This document shows, piece by piece, positions 40,931-51,242 of a DNA stretch of 64,000 bases. Within the stretch, counting starts at the first letter, position 1. Each line of letters begins with the position of its first letter. The DNA is from Strigamia acuminata (taxonomy: Eukaryota; Arthropoda; Chilopoda; Geophilomorpha; Linotaeniidae): NCBI GenBank assembly GCA_949358305.1, contig OX442314.1:35955608-36019607 (forward strand), written 5' to 3'. Made by a program: the position numbers and the translations under genes. A model generated the notes under the pieces. That model was not told the DNA's origin. It was given only the letters and a program-made list of their open reading frames with translations, and ran no database searches.

Positions 40931-42673
40931 TGTGACGATTCTACTTTTGGGCTAATTTATTAGTCCTTTTAAGATAGATAATTCGGTTTATACAAGACGT
41001 TGCTAAGTTTAGCAACAACCTAACCGAGATAAGCTACGGAAGCCCTTACAAACATGAATATGTGATCAAGTAGAAATAACTTACAGTTTTGGTGTGACAT
41101 AACATATTTATTACTAAATATTAATAATAACAAAGATGGGTTCTTGACGCGTGTAAACGGCGGCATCAACTGGTTGAGGATCCGGGCGAAGCCAGAGGGA
41201 TACGGCTGACTTGCGGCATCGTCACAAATAGCGCTACGGAGACGTATTTGGTCCGCAGCATCGATTATCTAGATATGCGAAGAGTCCTACGCATAAACAG
41301 GAATATTCGGCAGAATATTCCATTGTTTCAAATGAATAAAGTGAAGTAATTAAAATACTACAACAAATGAATTGTTATATAAATATTAATTGGGCGGGGA
41401 CCGTCACGACAATTGAGAGAACGTCGCGGGAGTTGTTGAGACTCCATCCGCCAGCATGCCTTACGACGACAAGATCTCGTGATCAGGCGCCGAGTATTTA
41501 ATTGTGTGCTTTAACTCGCTATCGGTGGTACCAACCACCAGGTAAACATTTCTATGGACTTACCGGTATGAAAAGATATTGCCAATACAGGATTACCAAT
41601 GCCCGAGTAATTTGTTTAACACAGTGTTGTTCAACTCCTGTTCACGGGTTACTAACCCGGAGGGTACGATGGGGCGGGGACCGTCACGACGGTCGAGAGA
41701 ACCATCGCGGGAGGTTTTGACACCTCCATCCGCCAGCATGCCTTACGATGGCGGGATCAGCAGATCGAGCACCGGGTAAAATATTAATCGGCCACTGCCG
41801 TTGGATTACCATTATCCAGGTAGTTATTTATCGCAACATCTTTAGATATTACTCACGGGCTACCAACCCGGCGTGTTACCTGTGTATTAGGCCTTTACCG
41901 ACTTTTAACGAGCGGAAGGACCAATCGTAGAAAGACGGGAACCTGCGTGGGCTGTGTACAACAACCATCCTGCAGCGGACTGTGGCCAGTTAGCTGAGGG
42001 ACCTACTTTCATTTAGCAAGGTCGTACTGTATACGACCGTTATATTAAGCCACCGTACGAAGTCCTACTGTCCCGTAGAACAGCTGGCTAACGTTACGGG
42101 GCCATTTCATGCGAATGCATGTCTATTACCGGAGTTAGCCTTCCCGAAATAGCCCTACAACAGCAATAACAAAATAGTAATGAATACTAACTGTGGAGAG
42201 CTGAGGTGGCCTGATGTGTCGATAGAGAATAATGAAATCAAACGATAACAATTCAACTACAGACAATATACAAGTTCAGTTATCAAGCCAAGGGGGGTGG
42301 TAGAAAACCAGAGCTTATATAGTTCTGGAGAACAATCAGATTGGCGATAGCCAATCAGGTGCCTGAATCGACGGATTCGTGGATCACTAGTCCGGACCTA
42401 ATATAGACTGGGGTTCGGACCTAATATGGAATTGGGTCAAGAAGGGTCCGATTGGTCCCCTTCAACAAGTAAATATAAAATATAATATTGATTCGGTAGA
42501 ATCAATTGTTTAAGTAAATAATACTTTATCATGTTTAATAAATATCTTATATTTATTCACATCATTATAACAATTAATTATAATTGTCGCAATTCATTCG
42601 AAAATGCGCGCTTTTAATCAAATAGCGCCGTCTGGCGATAAATCTGGGAAAATACGGTTTTATAACCGTCACA
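40931..42673 (-). repeat. 5' LTR of the 19.4-kb element (right end)
   Basis: 1743 bp, same as 23281-25023 except for two adjacent bases by eye. Followed on the right by AGCT, the target duplication. In element sense it carries the promoter. Confidence 0.95.
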
Positions 42674-43900
42674 AGCTGCCCCTCGGGGTTTACTCTCGGA
42701 CCATCATGTGATTTGTTCTGTTTAATAACTGTTTTGGATAATAAAGTCAGTCTAGTTTAGACGATCACACATACTGGTTGTCATAATCATTCTCACAACC
42801 ACGTAAACACCATTTTTCACCGAGGTTTACGACATCTACCGTGTTAACCACAGATGTATTAATAACATTTAACCACACTAATAAAAATTGGGATCATTTT
42901 TTGGGGGACTGGAAGAAATTATGAGCAAGTGCAATGGAAATAAAATGGAAATTAAGCAGCACACATGGCTGGAGTACCAAGATCAACTGATAGTCTACAA
43001 GGCAAAATGAAAAGAAATTGCTTATCATCCAAGTTGACTAGAGATCAGAAAGAAAACACACAATTTTCAATTCAGTCTTCTGAAAACAAACCAAAAGAGA
43101 AAAAAGATCCATAGTTGACCTCACAACTAAACTGACAAGAAATCTCAAGCCATTTACTCATTTGGAAATGTTAAAACATCTGCAAGATGATGTGCAAAAG
43201 AAGAACGTTCAAACGAATTTGCAGCTTAAAAGCCATTAGCCAACCAGTAAAGCAACATAATTTTTTTTTTTGCAAGATGGAAGTTATAACCAAGTTTCAG
43301 CAAGAGGAAGTTAGAAAAGATGGGCCTGAATAAGATCCAAGAACTAAAGGATACAGTAAGCACACATTACAGATGCTCACGGCAAATGCGCACTTCAAGA
43401 CCCATCTGTAAGGTAGTCTCAAATCAGCAAGATTAGCTTATTAGAGAAAAGGAGATGTGGAAGCAAGCAGTCAGATCAGAGACATCAAAATTGCATAACA
43501 ATTAGTAAATGCTACACCCATACAGTAAATGGAGTGCAGGCCTACAATACCAACTCTATTATGACCAGAGCTCTCTTTTAGCTTGACCCAGGGGTGACCA
43601 CGAGGAGGTAGAGAGTTGGATTTTACACCCCCATACTCAAATAACAAAATCATATAACCAAAACTCTACAAATTCAAAACAAACATTAATTATCTCTGGG
43701 ATTTCCTAGATTTTGTAAAAGAATTAAATCGAATCGATCTTGATCACAAAACAAAAAACAGCACTGGATAGATCAGAAAGAGAAAAAACTACACAAACTA
43801 CAAAGAATATTCAAATGAAAATAAAAATCCCTACAAAATGACAAATAAACTTGGAAAAAGACAAAAACCACAGACCTGAATACTACTAGACTGCGGCTCA
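42674..43900. other. Duplicated spacer of the Toll array
   Basis: Continues the Toll-2 3' flank beyond the insertion. It matches 48955-51180 after Toll-3, which has a 1048-bp insertion at 49341. AT-rich. I see no gene with family features. Confidence 0.5.
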
Positions 43901-43949
43901 GGATGCCTGTTTTGAATAAAAGCCGCGGCTCTTACTCGAGAAAATACGG

Positions 43950-44966
43950 TAGGTCAAATTACTTGTCTTTGACAATTCAGGAGCCAAAAGTGCTCGTAAT
44001 CCGATCGTGGCCTTTGTTTTCATGTCTTTGGGCATGTTGGCGGGCAAATTGGACAATTCGTCGACACGAGCAGCCAGACTGTTTTCTCTCTCCTGAAGTA
44101 CTCCGACGGGGTCGATTCCGAGCGGTTTATTCAACGGAACGATGCGCACTTGTTTCGGGTAATGCATGCGGCGCTTGATCCTGGCTACCGGATCACATCA
44201 CTACAAATTTTTTTTAAATAACTTATCTAGTTAATAAAAACAATTTTCTAAACTCTTTCACTTTTTTTCTTACACCTAACAATAATTTTTAGGAAAAGTG
44301 CAAGCCACAAACTTTGTATTGTGTATTGTAAACAGGGGTGAACCAGGGACTGCCGAAACGCCAGTTCGCCATTGCGACGTTAAGAAAATCAACGTTTTTA
44401 GACCAAAAATTAACATTTCAGACCTACATAATATTGCAATGACTTTTATTCGCTTATAAAAAGTCGATTTTAGGTCCAAAAATGTAGAATTTTGATCGAA
44501 AAATGTCGAATTTCGGTTTAAAAATGTCGAATTTCGATCCAAGATGTCATTTTTTGGGAGAGTTCCGACTTTTTTCACCCCCGATTCTAAAATACAGCGC
44601 GGTAAACACCTGGCGCCAATCCTTGTTGGTTGCTATTCTGCATGATTAGACTCTGATTTCCATTTGGTCCCTTTTTGTTCCCGCAAGTCTCACCGCGTGT
44701 TGTTGCAACGGTGAAGGTGCACGTAGATCGGATTCGAAACAATAGGCGTTAACTAGTTACGACAAACCGACTAAAGCATACCTTGAGGTTGACGTTAAGG
44801 AACGTTCATGGTCATAATTGGGGGGAATCGCTTGCTTCGCCAGGCGAGGTTTAAGTTTTCCAGGCGAGGTTTAAGTTCTCCGCAATTGGTTGATTCCTCG
44901 ACAACAAACGGTAAGCCATAAATAAACACGAAGCTGCTGCTCCTGTACGGGATTAAAAACCGTTTG
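43950..44966 (-). pseudogene. brm: brahma-like gene fragment, copy A
   Basis: Minus-strand pieces of a SWI/SNF ATPase of the brahma/SMARCA2-4 type. 44167-43950 reads QVRIVPLNKPLGIDPVGVLQ, then EREN.LAARV.ELSNLP and TKATIGLRAL, followed by a GTAATT donor-like site. In brahma this block precedes the HSA domain (GLDPVEILQEREYRLQARI...[14 protein letters not shown]). 44966-44816 holds a broken QLQ domain (a QEQQLRV-like start, then MAYRLLSRNQPIAKNLNLAW in a shifted frame), with an extra tandem duplication of about 22 bp. The order QLQ then linker then this block agrees with brahma. Introns appear retained, so it is a genomic fragment and not a retrocopy. Frameshifts and missing ATPase make it dead. 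Confidence 0.82.
44168..44790. other. Intron and linker exon remains of brahma copy A
   Basis: Between the two brahma-like exons. Contains four degenerate copies of a 21-bp word around GTCCAAAAATGTCGAA (44460-44545), which is expanded in copy B. A linker exon rich in Asn/Gln/Gly (NSNQQGLAPG) lies at about 44590-44700 on the minus strand. Confidence 0.5.
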
Positions 44967-45355
44967 AGATGCAAACTCATTGCCTGCAACACTCGCAATA
45001 CAAACTTCATGTCATCACGATCAAGGTCATCACAGAGTAAGCTTCACTGCACAAGTCTAACAGGGAGAATGCACCTTGACCTTTGAGAACAGACATAATT
45101 TATTCTAGAAAATACGAAAACAAAAACTACTTAATATTCACGACACAACCACTTGGGGTTATTCCAAGTTTCACAACCAGTTTCATTTCTTTAACCGACC
45201 TACAAACAAATCACAGTTTTGAATCCGTCTCCATCAACTCCGGTGTTTAATCCTAACACGAAAATTCGCAGCAAATGCAATTGTAGTTTCCAAAACTGTC
45301 CCGATCAATGTCAACCATTCGGCGTGCATTATCCGTATTGCTTTCCAACACACAG
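44967..45355. other. Toll-3 upstream region and non-coding first exon
   Basis: Matches the regions upstream of Toll-1, Toll-2 and Toll-4. The first exon ends CACACAG at 45355. The junction with brahma copy A at about 44966 (GAGATGCAAACTCATTG) is a duplication breakpoint; the same Toll-side sequence starts at 56726 before Toll-4. Confidence 0.6.
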
Positions 45356-45612
45356 GTAATGGGGATGAATAACCTTTTCTCAGAAAGACTTCGCTTTTCA
45401 ATTTTTATTTAATCTTTATGAGTTTTGGTTAGGTAAAAATGAGTACAAGCGACATTCAAACGTGCAACAATGGTTAGAAACAAATATTGACGGGCTAAAC
45501 AATACACGTCATAGCCAACTGCCAGCAACTTAGCTTAAAATAACACGAACAAATTTTAATTTCTTATGTATGTAATTCAGTGAGCAACGCTTTAAATAAC
45601 GTCTCTTTTCAG
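45356..45612 (+). other. 5' UTR intron of Toll-3
   Basis: Donor CACAG|GTAATG and acceptor TCTTTTCAG|AAACGCCG, as in the other copies. Start codon 28 bp downstream. Confidence 0.65.
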
Positions 45613-45639
45613 AAACGCCGAAATCCTCAAACGGGCCCC

Positions 45640-48438
45640 ATGTTTCGTACGACCAAACACCTTTCGTCCGCGCTGTGTATTTGGATTTGTTTCATTTCAT
45701 CAATGCCTGCTTATTGCAAATTGGATAACTGTTCCAGTATAATTCCGTGCACCCTGGAAAATGGCTGTGCTTCGTTGGACGATTCATGTACTTGTACTAA
45801 CCAGACCTCAAGTGTTTCAATTGTATGTAGCGAATGGTCTCCTCATTCGTTGTCTTTCAAAGCCATACGAACCGCAGGAGACGATCGGAAACTGACAATT
45901 GATGGCCTCAATAGCGGATTGCCTTTAGAATTTCTAGATTGGTTTATCCCAAAAGTTCTGTTCGAAAGATATAGATATCACACGGTTGAGATATTGAATT
46001 TCTGCACCGATTCCTTAAAAACAACTAATAACTTTGATCTTTCCACAATGTTTAATAAAATCCCACAATGGTTAAGGATGTTAAAAATGCGCAACAACTG
46101 TTTGCTGTCGCTCACTAGCAACGCTGGAAATCAGACAGCTTTACGAGTATTAGATTTAAGTTTTAACAAATTCACTCAAATACCCTATGACATATATAAA
46201 TTTGATAATTTAGTTAGTTATGATCTCAGTAACAACCGTATCGGTATTGTTTCAAGAAGCGATTTCAACCAAACATTAAATCTAGTAAAACTCAACTTAT
46301 CGCATAATAATCTGAGTTCATTACCGCTAGATTTATTAGTTGATTTGAAAGATTTGGAAGTGCTAGATTTATCTCACAACTCCATCGCATCTATACCCGG
46401 GGACCTGTTGTCAGGAAATCTGTTACTGAGAAAATTTCACATGAACAATAATAAACTCCATGACATACCCACATATATGTTTTTTTCTTACAAAGCTAAG
46501 CTTATTGAGGAGATTGATTTCAGCCACAATCAAATTAAAAATCTTGAATTGATGGTCAGCTCCACAAATAAACTGGAAGTGCTACGTCTTAATTCGAATA
46601 ACATCACTGACGTTTTTTTAGGTGGACTTGTAGTTTGCGAAAAGCTAAAACACATCACATTAGCTGATAATTCGATAAGCTTTATTAAGCAAATGTCCAC
46701 ACCCCACGATTCTGCAGTTCATCTTGATCTAAGAAATAATAATTTTGATCTTATACCGCTTCCTCCTACAAGTTTCATAACGAATGCTGAGACACTAGAT
46801 ATGTCAAATAATTGTCCTAAAATGTACGAAGTTCTTTTTAATACAGAAGATGGCCAGTACATAAAAAACTATAAATGTTCTAATTGCTGCATAAATGAAA
46901 TTCACCATGGCATGTTTGATAGCGTAACCAAAAGCATCGACATTTCATTTAATAATATTAGCAAATTAGATGACAATGATCTGAAAGCATTTCAAAACAT
47001 TCCTCAAGTTATTTTGAGCCACAATCAAATTCACCAGGTCAATTTCAAGTACTTTGAAATTATTTTCATACGTAACACCAGATCAGTTCATTTTGACTTG
47101 TCTCACAATCCATTTGTGTGTGACTGCAGATTAAACAGATTCATCAAGTATCTGCGCAATCAGAGTGCATCAGTCACTTTTAACACACAAAACAATTCCT
47201 GTTCCTCCCCGCCTAAAATGTATGGTACATCTCTGCTAACGGTTAATAACTTGTATTGTCCGTATCCCAAAAATTGTCCACCTGGATGTTACTGCAGTGT
47301 TGATGACCTCGATGCCCCACTACATGTGTCGATTGCTTGCATTAACTCCAACTTGACTCGTTTCCCCAAAATACATTCGTATGGTTCAACAGTTGCTGTT
47401 CGTTTAAATTTAACCCGAAATAAGATTTCCTCGTTACCAGAAAAACATGATCCAATTTGGTCGCAGATAACAATGTTAGATCTCTCGTATAATAGATTGG
47501 AATTGTTACAAAATATGCCTATATTCCCAAACTTGTCCGTTGTTTATTTAAACAACAACTCCCTCAGCAAATTCGACGATAAAATTGCGAGTTTGTTATA
47601 TTTGGAAAAACTCAAGCTATCGAATAATCCTTGGAAATGTGACTGTGAAATGAGTAAACGTGTGCTCAAATCTCACCTTTTTAATGATAAAAATGCATTA
47701 ACCTGTATGATAGATAATGTACATTACAATTTTACTGATATTACTGATATTGATCGAATTTGTAAAAGTTTCAATTTGTTATTCCTTTTACTACCAGTTA
47801 TTATAATTTTAATTTTACTAAGTGTGTTTACAATACTCTCCTACAAGTATAAATCAGAAATTTTCTACTACATGTTCTCCAAAGGAATTTGTTTGAGGTT
47901 TGTGACCGAAGAAGACATCGATGCAGACAAAACGTACGACGCATTCGTCTCGTACAGTAGCGAGGACGAAGACTGGATCGTGGACTTCCTCGTCCCGGGG
48001 CTGGAAACGGGCAATCCTTCGTACAAACTGTGTCTACACAACCGGGACTGGGGCGCGGGTGAATTTATAACGGATCAGATAGTGAGATCAGTGGAAAGCA
48101 GCAAACGGACCATCATTGTGTTGACTGACAATTATTTGAAGAGTTCGTGGAGTCGTTTGGAGTTCGACATTGCTTACCAAAAGGCGCTCCAAGATAAAGT
48201 GCGTCGGGTGATCGCAGTTGTGCCAGACGAAGTTCCCGACTTGTCCAAAATCGATCAGGAATTCAAATCATTCATAACGTTGACGACATATGTCGAAGCC
48301 AAGAAACCTTACTTCTGGAGGAAATTAAGATCATCCATGCCCAGAACAATGAACACTCGTTTTGCATCGACGAAAAGGAAATCGGTTTATATGAAAGTTG
48401 CATTCAATGAAAACTCAGCTGAAACAGAAAACATATAG
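45640..48438 (+). CDS. Toll receptor paralogue 3
   Basis: 932 residues from ATG 45640 (MFRTTKHLSSALCIWICFIS). An in-frame GTG further upstream lies before the intron acceptor and is not the start. Layout as in Toll-1. It shares a long identical block with Toll-1 (about residues 285-340, FFSYKAKLIEEIDFSHNQIK to VFLGGLVVCEKLKHITLADN), but the pre-membrane TDITDIDRICKSFNLLFLLL with Toll-2, so it is a mosaic. TIR box 2 reads LCLHNRDWGAGEFI: the Arg after Trp present in the other copies is Gly, and GIPS is GNPS just before. Other TIR boxes are normal. Intact. Confidence 0.96.
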   Translation: MFRTTKHLSSALCIWICFISSMPAYCKLDNCSSIIPCTLENGCASLDDSCTCTNQTSSVSIVCSEWSPHSLSFKAIRTAGDDRKLTIDGLNSGLPLEFLDWFIPKVLFERYRYHTVEILNFCTDSLKTTNNFDLSTMFNKIPQWLRMLKMRNNCLLSLTSNAGNQTALRVLDLSFNKFTQIPYDIYKFDNLVSYDLSNNRIGIVSRSDFNQTLNLVKLNLSHNNLSSLPLDLLVDLKDLEVLDLSHNSIASIPGDLLSGNLLLRKFHMNNNKLHDIPTYMFFSYKAKLIEEIDFSHNQIKNLELMVSSTNKLEVLRLNSNNITDVFLGGLVVCEKLKHITLADNSISFIKQMSTPHDSAVHLDLRNNNFDLIPLPPTSFITNAETLDMSNNCPKMYEVLFNTEDGQYIKNYKCSNCCINEIHHGMFDSVTKSIDISFNNISKLDDNDLKAFQNIPQVILSHNQIHQVNFKYFEIIFIRNTRSVHFDLSHNPFVCDCRLNRFIKYLRNQSASVTFNTQNNSCSSPPKMYGTSLLTVNNLYCPYPKNCPPGCYCSVDDLDAPLHVSIACINSNLTRFPKIHSYGSTVAVRLNLTRNKISSLPEKHDPIWSQITMLDLSYNRLELLQNMPIFPNLSVVYLNNNSLSKFDDKIASLLYLEKLKLSNNPWKCDCEMSKRVLKSHLFNDKNALTCMIDNVHYNFTDITDIDRICKSFNLLFLLLPVIIILILLSVFTILSYKYKSEIFYYMFSKGICLRFVTEEDIDADKTYDAFVSYSSEDEDWIVDFLVPGLETGNPSYKLCLHNRDWGAGEFITDQIVRSVESSKRTIIVLTDNYLKSSWSRLEFDIAYQKALQDKVRRVIAVVPDEVPDLSKIDQEFKSFITLTTYVEAKKPYFWRKLRSSMPRTMNTRFASTKRKSVYMKVAFNENSAETENI

Positions 48439-49340
48439 TGCTATTGCTTTGCAATGTTAATACATTTTGTAAAGTGCATTTAATGAAAATTCAGCTGATG
48501 ATTAAAATAAATAGCGTTATGGTTATTACCAGTCACTGTTTTTGTTTTGATGTTGCAAAGGTTTTTATGCACTTTGCAACATTTTGGTATTTCATGTCTA
48601 GATTATCTTTGTAGTTTTATCATTCATTTTCAGATGATTTTGAAACATTTTGAAAAAAAATGCTATTTTGTATTTCTTAATTATACTACCGCCAAAATAA
48701 ATGTTGCTAATTTAAGGCTTGTCTAATTTCTAATAAGTCTAGTACGAGTAGTACGATCGGCGATAAGGGTGAGGCGGACGGAATGTTGTGGAAGGCGCAC
48801 GCTTCGCAGTTAAAACGTTTTCTTTGGCAAGCGACTCATTTGGATGCAAGTGCTCAGGACACTTGATCGAAGGATCAAACTGTTGGACGAAGTTCGTATA
48901 TCATATTGTCGGGGACGACAATCAGGGAGAGGGGGTCGTGTGAGCATAGAGCTTCCCCTCGGGGTTTACTCTCGGTCCATCATGTGATTTGTTCAGTTTA
49001 ATAACTGTTTCGGATAATAAAGTCAGCCTAGTTTAGACGATCACACATACTGGTTGTCATAATCATTCTCACAACCACGTAAACACCATTTTTCACCGAG
49101 GCTTAAGACATCTGCCGTGTTAACAACAGATGTATTCATAACATTTAACCGCACTAATAAAAAGTGGGATCATTTTTTGGGGGACTGGAAGAAATTATGA
49201 GCAAGTGCAATGGAAATAAAATGGAAATTAAGCGGCACACATGGCTGCGGTACCAAGATCAACTGATAGTCTACAAGGCAAAATGAAAAGAAATTGCTTA
49301 TCACCTAAGTTAAGTTGACTAGAGATCAGAAAGAAAACAC
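48439..49340. other. Toll-3 3' region
   Basis: Matches 22766-23280 plus 42674-43075. The uninterrupted sequence TAGAGCTTCCCCTCGGGG near 48950 is the empty counterpart of the 19.4-kb insertion. No gene seen. Confidence 0.6.
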
Positions 49341-50388
49341 TAAAGGTTCATTCCCGGGAATTCCCGCCCGGGAATTCCCGGGAATTTTCGCAATTTTTCA
49401 ATTCCCGATTCCCGGGAAATTTGTTTTAATTTCCCGGGTTTTCCCGGCAGTCTGACAGTCCTATTTTCGGTAAATTTGCGTCGCATACATGTTGCATAAT
49501 GCAACGTGAAAGCGGCGTGAATGCAGCAACTTCCATTCACGTCGCTTACACGTTGCATTCCTGTCGCATTTGCTTTGCATTTCCATCCCATTCCCGTCTC
49601 CTTCGGTTCGCATTTTCGTCGCAATTCGCATTCGTTTTGCATTCCCGTCGCAATTTGCATTTGTTTCGCAATCCCGTCGTGTTCTCTTCGCATTCCCGTC
49701 GCATTCCCATCGCATTCCCATCGCATCCCCGTTGCATTCACTTCACATTCCTGTCGCAATTCGCATTCGCATTCCCGTCAAAATTCGCATTCTTTTGGCA
49801 TTCCCGTCGTATTCCCATCCCATTAGCTTCGCATTCCCGTCGCCTTTGCTTCACATTCCCGTCGCAATTCTTATTCGTTTGGCATTCCCGTCGTATTTGC
49901 TTGGCATTCCCGTTGTATTTGCTTCGCATTCCGGTCCCCGTCATATTCGTTTCGCTTTCCCATCGCATTGTTTAACAGCAATTTTGAACAACTAAACTTC
50001 TTTAACAGCAAGTTTAAACAACAAGATGTGTTTAACTGCAATTTTTGACAACCAGATCATGTGTTTAATAGCAATTTTGAACAACAAAATGTGTCTAACT
50101 GCAATTTTGAACAACAAAATGTGTTTAACTGCAATTTTGGACCACAAAATATGAAAGATTGCAGTTTTGAAAAGGAAAAGCAATTCTTAGCTGCAATTAA
50201 AACGAGTGTGAACACATTTAAAGTGTGTTTACACTCGTTTTAATGACTTTAGTGTTTTTTTTTTTGTTTTCAATGCAAAAATACCTAATTTTGTTGAATT
50301 CCCGGAATTTCCCGGGAATTCCCGGGAAATTGAATTAAAATTTCCCGTTTCCCGGGAAAAAAATAATGGCGGGAAAAATGAACCTTTA
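49341..50388. mobile_element. 1048-bp hAT-like MITE with internal minisatellites
   Basis: The ends are TAAAGGTTCATT...AATGAACCTTTA, flanked by GAAAACAC on both sides (8 bp, 49333-49340 and 50389-50396). The uninterrupted sequence is at about 43050-43065. Subterminal CCCGGGAATTCCC-type palindromes lie at both ends. The interior has a minisatellite of words such as CGCATTCCCGTCGCAATT (49490-49970), then five or six units around TGTTTAACTGCAATTTTGAA (49975-50160). No transposase. The 8-bp duplication points to a hAT-type transposase acting in trans. Open frames here only reflect the repeat. Confidence 0.88.
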
Positions 50389-50396
50389 GAAAACAC

Positions 50397-51242
50397 ACAA
50401 TTTTCAATTCAGTCTTCTGCAAACAAACCAAAAGAGAAAAAAGATCCACGGTTGACCTCACAACTAAACAGACAAGAAATCTCAAGCCATTTACTCATTT
50501 GGAAATGTTAAAACATCTTCAAGATAATGTGCAAAAGAAGAACGTTCAAACAAATTTGCAGCTTAAAAGTCATTAGCCAACCAGTAAAGCAACATAATTT
50601 TTTTTTTGCAAGATGGGTGTTTATATAACCAAGTTTTAGCAAGAGGAAGTTAGAAAAGATGGGCCTGAATAAGATCCAAGAACTAGAGGATACAGTAAGC
50701 ATACATTACAGATGCCCACGCCAATTCCACACTTCAAGACACATCGGTAAGGTACTCTCAAATCAGCAAGATAAGCATACCGGTAACAATTAGTAAATGC
50801 TACACCCATACAGTAAATGGAGTGCAGGCCTACAATACTAACTCTATTATGACCAGAGCTCTCTTTTAGCTTGACCCAGGGGTAACCACGAGGAGATAGA
50901 GAGTTGGATTTTACACCCCCATTCTCAAATAACAATGTCCAATAACCAAACTCTACAAATTCAAAACAAACATTAATTATCTCTGGGATTTCCTAGATTT
51001 TGTAAAAGAATTAAGTCGAATTGATCTTGATCACAAAAACAAAAAACAGCACTGGATAGATTAGAAGGAGAAAACACTACACAAACTACAAAAAATATTC
51101 AAATGAAAATGAAAATCCCTACAAAATAACAAAGGAACTTTGAAAAAGACAAAAACCACAGACCTGAATACTACTAGACTGCGGCTCAGGGTGCCTGTTT
51201 TGAATAAAAGCTGCGGCTCTTACTCGGGAAAATACGATAGGT
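50397..51242. other. Duplicated spacer of the Toll array, second copy
   Basis: Matches 43066-43953. No gene recognised. The last about 60 bp are intron sequence of brahma copy B, interrupted at 51243 by a solo LTR. Confidence 0.5.

Larger units (their letters stand above)
23281..42673 (-). mobile_element. 19.4-kb LTR retrotransposon with two gag genes and no integrase
   Basis: Bounded by 1743-bp direct LTRs and AGCT on both sides as a 4-bp target duplication. The paralogous site after Toll-3 (TAGAGCTTCCCC, near 48950) is uninterrupted. Transcription is from right to left. Order in the sense of the element: 5' LTR (40931-42673), primer site, leader A, gag, -1 frameshift, pol with protease, RT and RNase H, leader B, a second reduced gag interrupted by another LTR element, leader piece C, purine-rich tract (GGGGGA), 3' LTR (23281-25023). 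No HHCC zinc finger or DDE integrase core is encoded anywhere. By eye the two LTRs differ at only two adjacent bases (CATATT against CGGATT), so insertion is recent. Without the nested element the length is about 11.6 kb. Confidence 0.93.

Noticed and set aside
45580-45639. Upstream extension of the Toll-3 and Toll-4 frames through the 5' UTR
   Set aside because: The extension begins with a non-ATG codon and crosses the conserved CTTTTCAG acceptor. The ATG after the acceptor, followed by a signal peptide, is the better start.
49340-49995. Overlapping open frames of 60-158 codons with repeated Arg/Cys/His or Phe/Ile/Pro words
   Set aside because: They coincide with the minisatellite inside the hAT-like MITE and appear in many frames at once.
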